Origin: Toxonevra muliebris
Lineage: Eukaryota > Arthropoda > Insecta > Diptera > Pallopteridae
Length of the DNA: 64,000 nt
NCBI GenBank assembly: GCA_963691655.1
Contig: OY829328.1
Location: forward strand, 4,058,204 to 4,122,203
Direction: 5' to 3'
Under the pieces are notes generated by a model. It was not told where the DNA came from, did not search any database, and saw nothing but the letters and a program-made list of their open reading frames with translations. Of this stretch, positions 48,654-62,250 are shown piece after piece. Position numbers and translations under genes: made by a program. How positions within the stretch are numbered: the stretch's first letter is position 1; each line of letters opens with the position of its first letter.

Positions 48654-51600
48654 TTACAGTGTATTCTGTTTGTTATCGATCGACTTTGAGGCTGAAGCTA
48701 CTTGTCGACGTCGTGGACGTTTCTTTGGTTGCAGCGAATACAGGCGGCCACTGCGAGGGCGCATCTGCGGATCTATGCTCAATGCAGCGGCGGAAGAATG
48801 AGTTAACTGGTAGCTAAAATGGAAAAATCAAAGTAGGCATGTATAGTGACTAGAGAAGAATAAAGAAAGCAATCAAGTAGGTAGAATGGCGAATGAGCAC
48901 TATAAAGTAATAAAATCAATAAGAATACAAAGGAAGCAAATTTTAAGGAGCAACACAAACTAAAAGTTCAATGAAGCATTTGCCATTTAATTTCCCCTGT
49001 ACTTACTTCAATTCTAATTTAGCTAAACGTTGCTTCATTTTAGCCTGACTTGCTGTATACTCTGCGAGTAGACGCGCCAGGCGCACATTTAAATTCTCCA
49101 CTGAAAGTTCTAGCTTCTCAATGCCGCTCTCGATGCTATCGTGCACACGTTGTGAATCTGTGCGTAATAGAAAAATAAGAACAAGATAACAAAAAATTAG
49201 AAATCAATAACTAAAAGTAAACAACGAAATCTTGTCAACTACCTGCAAACATTTGCTCATCCAACAATCCATCCTTCCGCAGCAGCTGACACCCTCGCTC
49301 GGTGAGTGTTGCACGCGCCTCCGGATAATCGCCCAAGGTTTCCCACAAGTCACGTTTCGCCAGACAGAATAGATCCGAATAACCCAGAGAACGTACATTT
49401 GCTGTACGCCGATTCCCCGTACGATTTCCTGCTATCTCGAGCACCGAAACCTCACCGAAAACAGAACCAGCACCGAGCGTGGCAAACACTGTCACCCCAT
49501 CATCTGCCACCACTGACAGCTTACCACGTTTAACAATGTACATTTCCTTGCCGACATCTCCTTTGCGACAGATAAAGTCACCGGGACTGAATACTTGCAG
49601 TTTTAGCTTTAGTACTAACGCTTCCAGCAGTCCCGGTTCACAATCGTGAAAGATGCGGACCTGTTTTAATGTATCCATATGCACTTGTATCGCAATTTCA
49701 GCTTTCAGTTTGTCCGGTAGAGCTGCCAATACACGCTCTTCATCCAACGCTCCACTTTGTGACCATGTGTAGGCAAACCAGCGTATCACACGTGCCTCCA
49801 ATTCATGCCCCACTTTACGAAAGGCCATGTATTGTTTGACACCATCCATGCGATTTTGAAATTCAACGCGTGCCACATTCATGTTCGAGATCATCGAACC
49901 GATGTTACCTGTGAAAAGAAAATTTGGAATTGAAATCGATATGCATGAAATTATGAAAAATTCAAGCAATAATTATCTAGGCAGATCATCATTTACGAAC
50001 CAACAATTCATTGATCAGGCTGGTTGTCGTTTGTATCAAATTAAGCAAAAATTTTAAATGAGAATTTGGGAGATTAGAAACTTTCCGCTGGAAGCTACAC
50101 TTGAGATGGTTCTCAATCCTCCAGCACTCGATTGAAGAAATTTGAATACATTATTCGACGTAGGGGCTAAACAAAGTTCCAATCACAATTTGCGAACTCT
50201 TTTCTTTGAAAAAAAAGTCTGTTTGAAAGCGATCCACTAAAACAATCCATTCAGTACTACCAGACAACGGTAGACCCCGTTGAACTTGTCTGATTTCTTG
50301 ATATACACCTAATTCTATTTTTGCATGATTTTTTATACGAATTTAAAATAAATTTTCATTATCTTTTCACACGATTCACTTTGACTTAACACGAGCGGCA
50401 CTTCCAAATTTAAATTTGATGCGTAGTAAGCGTAGTTCATTCATTCCTTTTTTCTATATGTATTACACGAACCGCGCACGTGTAGCGTGTAGTAATAAGT
50501 ACATGAGTAGAAACTGAGAGGATTATTCTGAAATTTTGACAAGATGATGCTCCACAACTGATTATAAAAGATAGTTGTTATCTTTGTTTTTTCTTATGGG
50601 AAGTGTAATTAGAAGTAGTTTTGTTAGAGCAAGATAATAATATTCCTTGTGGAGAATCATCTCGTGAAAATTGCTGAAAAATCCCTTTAAATTCTACTCA
50701 TGTACTTAATGACGTATATGTAGATTGCATACGAGTTAATCGATAGTGTGTGTTTGGAAACGCAAAACTAAACTACGTACATTAGTGAAATTTGTGCACA
50801 TATATATATGTATGTAAATTTATAAGTTGAAACATCAACACTAGAGTAGACTCGTACTGATTTTGCTCAAGAGATCACAGAAAGAATTTCATTAATAGAA
50901 GAAGAAAAAGATGCCCACAACATTTCTAGTGATAGCAGTGATACTCCAGTCCCTCGAAAACGAATGAACTGTTTATGAAGATTTTTTTAATTTTAATTTT
51001 CATTTTAAACAAAATAAAAAAGAACATTTCCTTATTATTTTTTAAAATTATTTTTACTGATTTTTTATATCCGGAACCAATCTCTTTTCTTCCATTTATA
51101 CAATGTCTTTTTTACACAAATTCATCAAGCACCAATCTATCTTGTAAAAACAGAAATAGGTGCATTTTATATTATATCCAACAAATTTCTCCTGCTCAAT
51201 ACAAAGGGGCAATAAATATCAAAAAGATTACATTGGCATTACAAAAACCGAAATTTTTTAGGAACAAACATTTGAGCTTCCTCCAAAAAAGATAAAATAT
51301 TCGTATCTACAATATTCAATTACAAAGATATGTGCTGCTTATTAGTCCTTACCAGCGCCGTCTTAGCATTTTCGGGGGCCCTGAGGCCAAATTATTCCGG
51401 GACTGAATTTTCTTTTTCATACAAGTATGAAAGTATATGCGACTTAATATTCCATTCGACATGACAAACAAAACCTACTGTTATCTCTATCTATTTTCCC
51501 CTCTATATTTATTTACATTCGCCTGAAAGAGTCAACCATACTTGCAAATAAAGAGTTTCACTCAAATTGTTTATCGATAAACTTTGATACCACAAAAATT

Positions 51601-54600
51601 TAAATAAATTATAGAGTTATTTAAATCCATTTTGTTTTTTCTACTTAATTTTTTCCTTGCAAATTTATTCCTGATATATTTTTTTAATTTTTCCCTTGGA
51701 GTTCTGGAGCCCCAGAGTCGCGGACTGGTCTTTAGTCTTTTAAGGAAAATGGAATAAATGTATATTTAGTATTTATGCATCAGTGGAAAGAAATACAAAC
51801 ATCCCTAAAGTTGAGACGAGTCAAACAATTAATTTTCATATACAATGACAAATAAAATTAATTACACACACACATATATTCATATCAATAAGATCAAGCA
51901 CAAAAATCAATTGCTACTTACCCACAATGGTAGCGAAAATGAGAACGCCTGCTAAAAAGTCAGCAACCACAAATAAATACTCTGTATCATTTTCCGGTGT
52001 TGGCGTTTCGCCAATCGTTGTTAATGTTAGTGTCGACCAATAGAAACTGTAAATGTATTGACGCTGCAGCGTAGCATTTCGATAGCCATTGAGATTGTAA
52101 ACCCAATTATCACTACCGAAGCCCAATGCATAACTAATGGCGAAATACATGCACGCATTCCAATGTATCAGCACCAGAATGGCCAACACTACTTTACAAA
52201 TGCGAAATGCATTCGGATAACCTGTTGCGGTTTCAGTACGATCAAACCATTCCCAGAGGCGCGGCAAACGCAGTAATCTATTTAAGCGCACAATCACCGG
52301 ACACGGCAGATTTATAGCACTACATGAACTCGGCGGCCACCATATGTAGGCCAAATCGGTAGGCAACATTGATAGCACATCAATCGACCAGCCTTTTGTG
52401 GTAAAATAATGACGGCGTAATTTATAAGCATCACGAACCAATAATCCTTGATCCAAGTAACCTGAAAAAAAGTATTGAAATTACATTATGATTACCTGAA
52501 ATTCATATTTCATAACATTTACTAATGGCTCAATTTCGATGCAAAGCAAGTAACTTGAAACCTTCGGAATCAAGAATCAAGATTTTACTGCCTACATAGT
52601 TGGGAGGTGAACATGTTTTCTTGAAAATAAAGGAAACTATTAAGTCTATAAGAACAGCGTTTGCTATGTCAGTTCAAAAAATAAGATCCCTAAGCTGAAT
52701 GGTACCGCACATTTACACAGTGTCAATACATTTTATAAACTCGATTTTGTTTTACTTATTTATTTAACCTCTTCCAACAGAGTTCCCAAGAAAGTTTCCT
52801 TTAATTTTTGAAAATCGGTTCAAAAATAACAGCCTCCTTAAAACTAAATGCACAGAAATTGTGCATTGTGTTTTGAAGAAAAAATGAGTTCCAACTTTTT
52901 TCGGGTCGATTTACCACATATAGTGTTTTTCTAAATTGAATTTTGGATTCTTGCGGGATCTAAGGTTTGCTGTTGTTAAAGTTGTTGCTCCAATTTGCAA
53001 TGGTAATAACTGCTCGGAAACATATGTAACTGCAGTGAGATTAGTTTGCAAATTCGAAGTGCTATAGAGAACAGGCAAACAGCATTTGTGTATATTCAGG
53101 CACTTATTTATTGAATATTAAATTAGTTAAAAGTATTTGGTGCTGGCAAAAAATGCAAATGACAAAATTTTATAAATTTACTTAGTCTTGTTGTAAGTAG
53201 CAATTTTTTGGAGCCATATTTTTTGACATATCATTATACGAATGTTTGTAACTTTTGAACTTGTACTGTAGCGTTATCAACTACGAGTATTTAATTTATA
53301 TAGCCACGAGTTAATGTATTTTTGTATGTGCAGTGAAGTACATGGTGGCATATTTATAAATGTGGGCTGAAAGACAATAGACTCGTATTGTAATGACAAT
53401 AAAGAATGCCGTTAACACGCCGCGCCATGTGCGTTCCCTACACAAGCACAACATCACCCTCACTTAACTCAAAGTCTTCTATTTATTTTTTATTCTTTCT
53501 GCTTTTTTTGTTTTTTAATGTAATGTTAAGAGTCAAGGTTAACGATAATCTGGCAGTTGACATTGCAAGTGGTGCACAGTGTAAAAACTGATGGTTGGTT
53601 TAAAGGAATAACAAATGTGTATTTAGTTTACATACATGCTTTTAATGTATGGCACAATTTTTTATGGAGGTCATGTGGGAAACTCTTTCAAAATTCAACT
53701 GGAAACTGGGTTGAACATGAGCAAAAATTAATGTAAGTTGGTTTCTGCAGACCATACTCATTGTATAGCCACAAGGTATAACGATCTTGATGGCCCAACG
53801 ATGTTTATAACACCTAAACGAACTCAAGGCTTAGATGAACGTCATTTATAACATGTTACCACTTAGCCGAAATTGCGTAGTTTCGGCAAATGGTTTCGAA
53901 CGAAACTGCAATCGCTCACATTGTGAAGCTGGTTTCGATTATGGTTTCGTTTGACAGTTTATTGCTTATTTTTTGTTGTAAAATGCTAATATATTTTTTG
54001 CTAAATATTTTGGTCTTAACCAGTTGAATACGAAGAGAATCAAAATAATAAGCGAAATATTTAGAAATAAAAGTGCATAAGAGAAAACGCCAATTATATG
54101 TAACATATTGTTCAATGTGCAATCTGAATCAATTCTTAACTATCAAAATAATTTTTCTTACTCTTTTCCCTTATTTTCTCTGTTTTTCTACTTTAAACAT
54201 TTTTCTGCTTCCTTAGTTTATGTCATTTAAATATGCATTTGCTTATTTTTAGTATTTTGCATGGTAGAAGTAGAATTTTGAATTTTTGGCAAAGTAAGAG
54301 GAACATTTTAGAGATGCATTTTTTTGGGTTAGTAGTAGATTATTAATACTACTTTTATTACTTAGTACTAAATTATAAATTTTATTTATCTTATAAATTC
54401 TCACTTTAAAATTGAACTATGAAAATACAACGCCATCGCAAAAAAAAAAAATAATATGAAAACAAATTTTTTCCCAATTGTCAAAGTTCCTCTTACTTCT
54501 CAAAATACATCTACCTTCTTAATTCTTCTTCCATGGTATTTTGTTAATTTAAGCCCACCTTCTGGTCTAGATTTTTAAAAAAATTGATTTTTTTGTCTTA

Positions 54601-55914
54601 TATTTCAAAAGTATAGCCTTCTAAAAGTATACTTATTGCGTTTCGTATCAATACCTATTTCCAGTATTTCGACTTCTACAGCCTATTTAGCAGGTGAGCG
54701 CAGAAGCGGGTAAAAGGGCCGAATGAAGTTTAAACTCATTTATCTCGAAACAATATTTTTTTGCACGGTGGGAGACAAAAAACAAAAACTACTCGACCGA
54801 CTCGTCTCAAATTTTACTATATTATTCAGTAAACTAGGAGTAGCTTTCTACGTTGAATACTTCTTACTTTTTACATACAAAAAGTAACGTAACGTAAATT
54901 TGAACAACGTGCCATTTAGTAATTTTTTTTCATTCTAGTTCCTGAGATAACCACACCTAATTTTTTTGGGCAAGTTTAATTATTTCTACGCACTTTAAAA
55001 TACATATCCATTTTTTTATGGTTAAAATGTTATATAACTCTATTTGGGGGAATATAGAAATCGCGGTAATAAATTATAAAGTATTGAATCACGATGCTGG
55101 TGTCTATTCAAAATGTGTTATGTGAGGATGGTGGTTTAAGTTATAATTTAAAACTTATCTGAACGATTACTTGCAATGTAGTTCAGTATAAAGGCTACTG
55201 GCTACTCTTCGATTCATCTCTTTCTTTTAGGATATACAGCCGTGTAAAGAAAATCATTTGCTGGCGAATACTAAAAGTTTATTATCGAAAAGTATTACGC
55301 TGATTTAAAATTTAATGATCAATTTAAATATATAATATGTAAATTATCCATACTACTCACCTTCGTGCATATGTACCAATGTATCCACTATATAAATGGA
55401 ATCACATAAATAATCCATAAAATACCACAAGGTCGCAGCACGATGATTTATTTCCCAGAAAACGGAACGCCCCACAACAAAAATTATATTGTACAACACA
55501 GCTAGAGAGACGATGGCAAGCCACTGTAAATAAACAAACACATATGTAAACACAAACATATACCCACAAATGCATACATTAGTATTTAAACATGCACACG
55601 TATACGGATACAACACTCACCCTGTAATGTGACTGTAATGTTGGATTCACCGATAATCGATTACATAAACGACTCGAACCGCGAATTTCGCTGGCGAGCA
55701 CAGCATCCGCCGCCGTCGCACCGGCAGCTGTTGTGTCATTCGCGGTTGTTGTTGCAGTGGTTTTTCCTATTTTATCGGTGTTAGTCGAATTGGAGAATCT
55801 TTCAAGAAACCAGTCAGGTGGCTTGGCGCGATTACGCTTTGACGTTAAACGCTGACGCAGCGCGTTCAGCGTACGTCGCAGTGCTGAAGGTTTTGAACGT
55901 TTGCTTGATTGGTC
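48654..55914 (-). CDS. Cyclic-nucleotide-gated ion channel subunit, alpha-like (6 exons, 5' partial)
   Basis: Coding exons 55914-55621, 55523-55361, 52461-51922, 49908-49243, 49157-49007 and 48813-48654 join in frame to a TAA, giving 657 residues without the start exon. CNG channels are tetrameric cation channels opened by cGMP or cAMP. Order: basic, Thr/Ala-rich N-terminal region; S1 ([18 protein letters not shown], from about 99); S2-S5; S4 [15 protein letters not shown]; pore TTIGETPTP (about 300-308) with the selectivity-filter Glu of alpha-type subunits; S6 [19 protein letters not shown]-linker; cyclic-nucleotide-binding domain with FGEVS (about 483-487) and RRTAN carrying the ligand-contact Arg and Thr (about 500-501, Thr fitting cGMP preference); coiled coil ([20 protein letters not shown]); basic tail PKKRPRRR. 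Exon junctions fall in the expected phases. The first exon starts at a splice acceptor (TTTCAG) in phase 0, so an upstream coding exon is missing or lies above 56 kb. Confidence 0.95.
49909..51921. other. CNG channel intron 3
   Basis: Splits the Gly codon in IVG|NIG at the end of S6. No other gene; short frames only. Confidence 0.8.
52462..55360. other. CNG channel intron 2
   Basis: A 2.9-kb intron between the S2 coding exons. No nested gene recognised on either strand. Confidence 0.8.
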
Positions 55915-58900
55915 CTGAAAGTAAAAGCACGCCACCAAGTGGCATCAAAGTTAATATGTATATGTATAAATATAGTCTTAAAGTAAAATTAGCATCATAC
56001 ACCGAATCAACAGCATCTACTATACATTTGAACAAAAAACTTTTTGCAAACGCTGAAATAAAATCGCTTTTATTTTCTATTGCACGCATATTTTTCGTAT
56101 AAAAGTTTTTTCATTTACCGTCGTCTTTTGTTTATTGATATTACAATTAAATGTCGGAAATTGATTTCAGTCAATTTCTGCAATGCTTGCTGATAACTTT
56201 CTGACTGGCAAACGAAGAAACATTCAACTTCAGAAATATGCCGGCAATCAGAATGAATTGAAAGTTACCTGAAGAATATTTTGGGTTACAGTTGCCACAT
56301 GAAAACGAAAAAGTGTGGAATCATTGCATCAAACTCTTACTTAGTTATTATTTCTTAGTTCAGATTCTAATTAGAAGTTCAACTAAACTTTTATTTGCCA
56401 ATGGATACACTGAATTCCGACAAGAGGCACAAACTATATTAGATATGATTGTATATCAGTGTTTAGTTCGCCTCGGCAATTTGAAATGAAACATTTTGAA
56501 ACCATTAGTACGGTTCCAAAATGACAGAGTGAATAAGCTCATGGATCGGTTCACTGTATTCAAGTATTAGGGAGTGCTTTACTCTGTTTCACAAACTTGT
56601 AAATCTAACGTGATTTCAAAATGATGGGGAAAATGCGGGTGTCTTTCTGTATCAAAATTTTGGGTACCGGGTCACAATGATATTAACTGCAAATAAAAAA
56701 AATAGACGAACGTCAATACTTGCGAATATTATCTACCGTTGGCTGAACAATATCGGTAATTTCTGGTTGCCTAAGTGTATTTCGGTTTCAATTTGTATTA
56801 TAACTTTCAAAAAACTTACTACATTTTTAATTAATTTTCATGAACGCAAAGATGTGTGCTGATACACTTAGAACCGTGGATATGTCTTAGTACTATGTGC
56901 TCCTTCACATTTATTTCATAATTGTATTTAATCAATTGAAAATTCCTTCATAAATTTATTAACAGTTTTTAAGTAAGGTTTTCTTTTTAAATTCTAGTAC
57001 ATTCATATGGTTAAAGTGACAATGCATCCGCGTCACATCGCATCGTCCTTAAAGTGTCAAACATTATAACAGAATTCATCAATAACAATTACAGCTAGCT
57101 AGAAAGTGAGTGATGTATGATACAAAGGAGAGTGCTTTTGGTGGGCGTGTCATAGTTGAAAACGAATTGTGAAATTAAGCTGTGCGGCACTAACTCGACG
57201 AACGACGCCAACACAAACATTAATGGATTAATTTCTTCTGTTGACACATAACAATGTGTTAGTTTTTTGCTTGCAAATGTTTAAATGCGTGTATAGCTAT
57301 TTTCTTTATACAAACATACCCATGCACTCTTACGACATGTATCCATGAAGTAAAAAAAGGACAAAAAAGAGAAAGATGGATTTGGTATTTAATTGTGCAA
57401 ACTATTACAAACAATTAAAAATTGGATGCCATAAATGCGTTTAATGATTGATATACCCAAACGAATTCTTTCCAGGTAGTTTTTCAAGGAACTCAAACCC
57501 GTTGACCTGGTCCTCCAGTTTCAACCATTTAACCTATTTTGGCCAGCTACCAGATCTAGTGGATCTATTACAAAGAAAATTAGGGAATGTTTATTTTGAC
57601 TCTCTTATGAAAAATTCAAAATTTTATCAAAATGGAATAAGCGATTCCCGAGATATGGAGTGATGATTTCAGTCACCAGTGAGCAAAAAAATTAACTCTT
57701 TGCTCGACGACGAAAGAAAACAAAGTTTTGGCAAAAAAACGATTTTTTCCCACACACAATATTTTGTTACAAAAAAACATACATTTAAAATAAGAAATAT
57801 ACTATAGAATTTATTTTCCAATTGTATTAGTAGAACTTGCTGGTTGGAATCGAACAATGCAGAGAAATCACCGAAATCAAATCGAACGATCAATGGAATA
57901 GATTTCCATGAATTCATTAAACCGTTTTGCCCACTGGTCACTGAAATCACATTCGTAATTTTTTCAAATGCACTACATACTTCAAACACATATGTGAATG
58001 GTATGGGTGGTTTACTAAAAGTACGTATCACGGGCATTCTGAATCAATAAAATCATTTTAGTTTTTTTCATTAAATTTATGTTTTATGAAATTATAAAAA
58101 ATATGTTTTTTAATGTTTTACGCAAACCCCTATACAAAACACACATAAACATACAAATCCTTCAAAGTTTTTTTTTTTCTAAAAGGTCCCTTGTAAACGT
58201 AGAAATCACAAATTGCTACATATTTGCTATATCTGAGGCGCTACGGTCTCTCAAAGTAGTGGTGACTAGAATCGCCGGGCTGGCCAAAATGGGTTAAGTA
58301 CTAACCCACCGAAGTGACAAGTTTTATTAGAGCAACCCGTTCGGACATTTTTTAAAGCAATTACTCCTCGTCTGAGAATCGAACTGCAGCTGGGACTTCA
58401 ATCTAGCGCTCATTCACTAGAGGAGGCCAAAGGAAAGTGTATTTGATTAATGGAACTCAGTGAGAACTTTATAGGAAGAAACTTGTACATAATATGTCGT
58501 ACATCAGGATAGGCTTAACATATCAAACACTGAAAAACATCCCGTTCTGGTGGGCTAAAAACACTTTTCCATAGCAACTACCAGAACAAGTATATTCGAA
58601 ACCAAATAGCAACACAATTGTTTAACCCTTTGACGCCCGAATTTTAATGGGGCTTGATAGAAACCTTTAGCTTTGAAATTATGATTACTTTGGTCTTTCA
58701 CAATCATTATACCAAATTTAATGCATCTATATTGATTTGTTTGTCCTTTAATAAAGGTTAAAGAAAAATGACTATGGAGCTGTAGACAACCACAGGATCA
58801 TCCGATTTCTCCAATTGTTTGATTTTCATATTCTCTTATCTTTGACCAATTTTGACCCCTCCCCCCTGGCTCTGTTGCAGTCATAGTAGCATCTAGTTGC

Positions 58901-61900
58901 GTTGAAGTGTAAAGCACCAAACACCTATAGATTTTTTAATTGGTTTGATTTACATACAACATACTTTTCTACAGATAATGCGGCCTTTTCAGTCGAAAGT
59001 AATGCGGTACAACTCTTTAATTTTAAACTACTCATCATTCAAATGGAAAGTGTCATCAACGAGATGTAAAATTGCCCGATCTACCACAACTTACGCTAAA
59101 TAATTAAATTCGATCTTCTAAATTAGGAAAAATAAAAATTTTGAATTAAATTTGTTTATTTCCGAATTAATTAAGCAATTTACCCTAATTATTTCAGAAA
59201 ATAGATTTTAAATTTCAATAAAAATATGTTTCGATTGTTAATGCAAAGTTAACGACAATTATAATTATAAACGAAACATCAAGCTTTGCGACAAATATCG
59301 CTAAAAATTTGTTACAGAATCGCAGTATCGTAACGCCAGTTAACGATCAGAAAATTGTCACACACAAGTTACAGAATCGCATCCCTGGACTTAAACTTAA
59401 ATAAAACATAATAAAATGTTAACAAATATTTAGTAAATTATAAGATAGCTATTACTTTGGTTTCCGAGTATTGGTTCACAACATCTTTATCAAAACATTT
59501 TACACCCGAATGCAATTCCCTCTCCTTAAAAAACAATTACTCTTCCTCTAATGAGGATGAGGACGTTTCCAGCAATTACTTTTTATAGAATTGGCAGTAA
59601 TAATTAGCATATTCTCATTTTCATGGCTTGCCCGCATTTTCAATTTAAATTTAATTTTCTATAATTTTGAAAATAATAGTTACTTAGAGGCGTTGTGCCT
59701 TGCCTCAATCCCGGAAGATTAGCAAAGAGTTATTGCCTCTTAACTAACTCCTCCTAACTGGTTCTCTTATTCGAAAAAACAATTCACTCGTTCATGTTTC
59801 TTTATGTTATAATAGCTGTGTTTTAATCGCCAGTCAGTTCAACATGTGCGACCAAGTTGTTAAGTGTCTTTTTCGTTATAATGCTATTCACAATTAATCT
59901 GCTCAGCAGCTAGAGCTGAAACATTTTAGTGGATCTCAGTTATTGTGGTCAATCGCAGGCAATGTTTTTAATTTTTACTCTTTATAAGAATATTTAACTA
60001 TGATTTTAACTTATTTTCACCGCCAGACATTTCAAATATTTTTGTTTTCTGTTTTTTGCCAAACTGTCATGCTTCTTGTTTCGCTATTAGCAGTTCACAA
60101 TAAAATTTGATGAATTTAAACAACTTGTTAAGTATACATAGCAGCTATAATTATACGTGTTATCTCTGCCGCTTTATTGTTGTTTTCCCATAAAATTATC
60201 GCTGCTAGTTATACATAACTAGAAGCAAGTGGCGAATAAAACGCAGCTAATATTTATTCATTCTGTCTTGTGAACAGTCTAAAAGATAATTTACTTTTGT
60301 CTAGCTTCCCTAGCCTGGTAAATGTTCCAGTCTTCTTTCAACTTCTTGAAGATTAGATTGAAGAAGTGATGTAGATTTTAATTTGGAAATTATATCAAGT
60401 GTGTTTTTTTTGTCAAGTGCAGAGCAGTGTTTTTAAATTAATAGAAGCCACGACTCTCTTTCGAACAAAAAATTTAATTTTTCAATGGAATCACTGCTAT
60501 ATTCAAAGGTCTAAAGATGTTATCGTTTTTATAAAATTAAATCTGAATACTCAAAATCCATTATTTTGTATAATAATAATTTACATACCATTTCATTGCT
60601 GCCGGTAATGGCAGCAATGTCAATCGTTTGCACCATTATCTCAGAAAGAAGCCTTCAATTAATATCCAGCAAAAAATGAAACGAAGTGTCGATGAAGATG
60701 AAGTTTTAAATTATTTTCACAAACATTTTCACAGCTAATCCAAAGCGATTTTCCTTTTTTATCAATAATAAGTTATTTTTCTTCTTAAGCCCATTTTCAA
60801 ACATGCACGAAGCTAAACAATTACTTTGGGAACATATAAACGTGTACATACTATATTATATGTGCGTTTAATTATTTTAAATTTAGTATTTTTCGCTTAA
60901 CTTCATTTTATTCGGTTTCATGTCGATATAAAACAAAATCACGAAATTTCGCGCACAATAATGAATTTTATAATTTATATGTTAAGAGGTGACCAACTAA
61001 TAAAAATAATTAAAATTCCAAATTAGTAGACGAAAAAATAACGCAACAATTATTAGTTGACGATACGTATATTCATGCATATGTATGTACGCACTCATAT
61101 GTATATATGTACATTTGTATTTTATACGTTCCTTGTAGAAAATAGTTAATGTATGCGTATAAAAGTTACAACATGATTTGAACTTCACGAATTTTTATCG
61201 CGAAAATTAATCGAGAATCACGTCGTCAATCAGGCATTCTTGAACAAATTTTACAACACAATTTGCAGTGACAATAACAAGCAATATTTATCTAGCAATT
61301 TATCAAAAATGCTGTCAACATATAACGCTGCTGCAACCAACGATAAACGCATTGACTACTGGCGTACTTGCGCACCTCATGCGCAGCTGTGGCAGCTCGC
61401 GCAATTTCAAACACACGCACACACTCTTTATTATTTATAAATTGCCGCTTTTGTTCTAACGAAACTTGATTTCGTACTTGAAATTTTTATACTTTTTAAG
61501 GGAACAGTTTTACAGTAAAACGCTTAAATAAAAATCTCAATCTGAATCAAAAAAAAAATGGATGTATGAAAGGTAATTAATTCTTCAACGTTAAATGCCG
61601 CCGCCACCTCCAATTTTACAGTTTACTTATTGACGCGCGTTCTCACACTGACACTTTGACTGTCAGTTACCGTTTGACAGTTCATTCGTTTCGTTACATT
61701 GCGTTACGTTCGTTTTGTTCATGCGCATTCGTTTATTTTTTATTTGGCCTAATGAATTTCACGTTTTGTTTTTTTTTTTTTAATTTTTTGTTAATTTGTA
61801 TTTTGCGTATTTGTTAGATACATTGAGAATGTTACGTCACTTGCCTTAAAAGCATGCGACGTTATTGCTGCCAGAGGCTATTATAATTTTCTTACGCTTA

Positions 61901-62099
61901 CTGATTCCCTAGGAGAGAGAACTGAGAACAGAAAAGGCATGGAAATTCAAAAATCTTTAGCGTTTACGCCTTCTACGCATTTCACGCATATTTTTAGAAT
62001 CAGCTGATATACTTAAAAATAACTAATTGGGTAAGTCCATGTCAAGTGATCGCACTAATTTTATATACCATATATTTGTTAAAAAGACAAGATTTCCAA
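55915..62099. other. Upstream of the known channel exons; no gene called
   Basis: It should contain the missing 5' coding exon, leader and possibly promoter of the channel gene, but no frame here stands out. Short plus frames at 57844-58050 and elsewhere match nothing. A relatively GC-rich patch near 61590-61740 (GCCGCCGCCACCTCC, repeated GACTGTCAGTT-like words) is a possible leader or promoter region, unproven. Confidence 0.4.
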
Positions 62100-62250
62100 T
62101 TTACACAGCTTTCTCGTCAAGACTGGGTGGTTTCCAAAGGATCCAGTCTGGATCCGCAGGGAACCGAACAGTTAGGGAAGATCGCCCAAATATAAAACGA
62201 AGGGCATCACAATGGGCCTAATAGGGCCTCCGAGTGGAAGTGCGTAGTTT
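62100..62250 (+). mobile_element. LINE 3' UTR scrap
   Basis: Contains GCATCACAATGGGCCTAATA followed by GGGCCTCCGAGTGGAAGTGCG, matching the 3' UTR style of the LINE at 34.84-34.88 kb (ATCACAATGGAC, CTCCGAGTGGAAGTGCG). No coding part. Confidence 0.6.

Noticed and set aside
55832..56089. 85-codon minus-strand frame as the missing first channel exon
   Set aside because: It is in a different frame from the channel exon beginning at 55914, and a splice acceptor lies within it.
57669..58050. Overlapping frames on both strands
   Set aside because: Neither has a domain or splice context; sequence may be an unplaced repeat.
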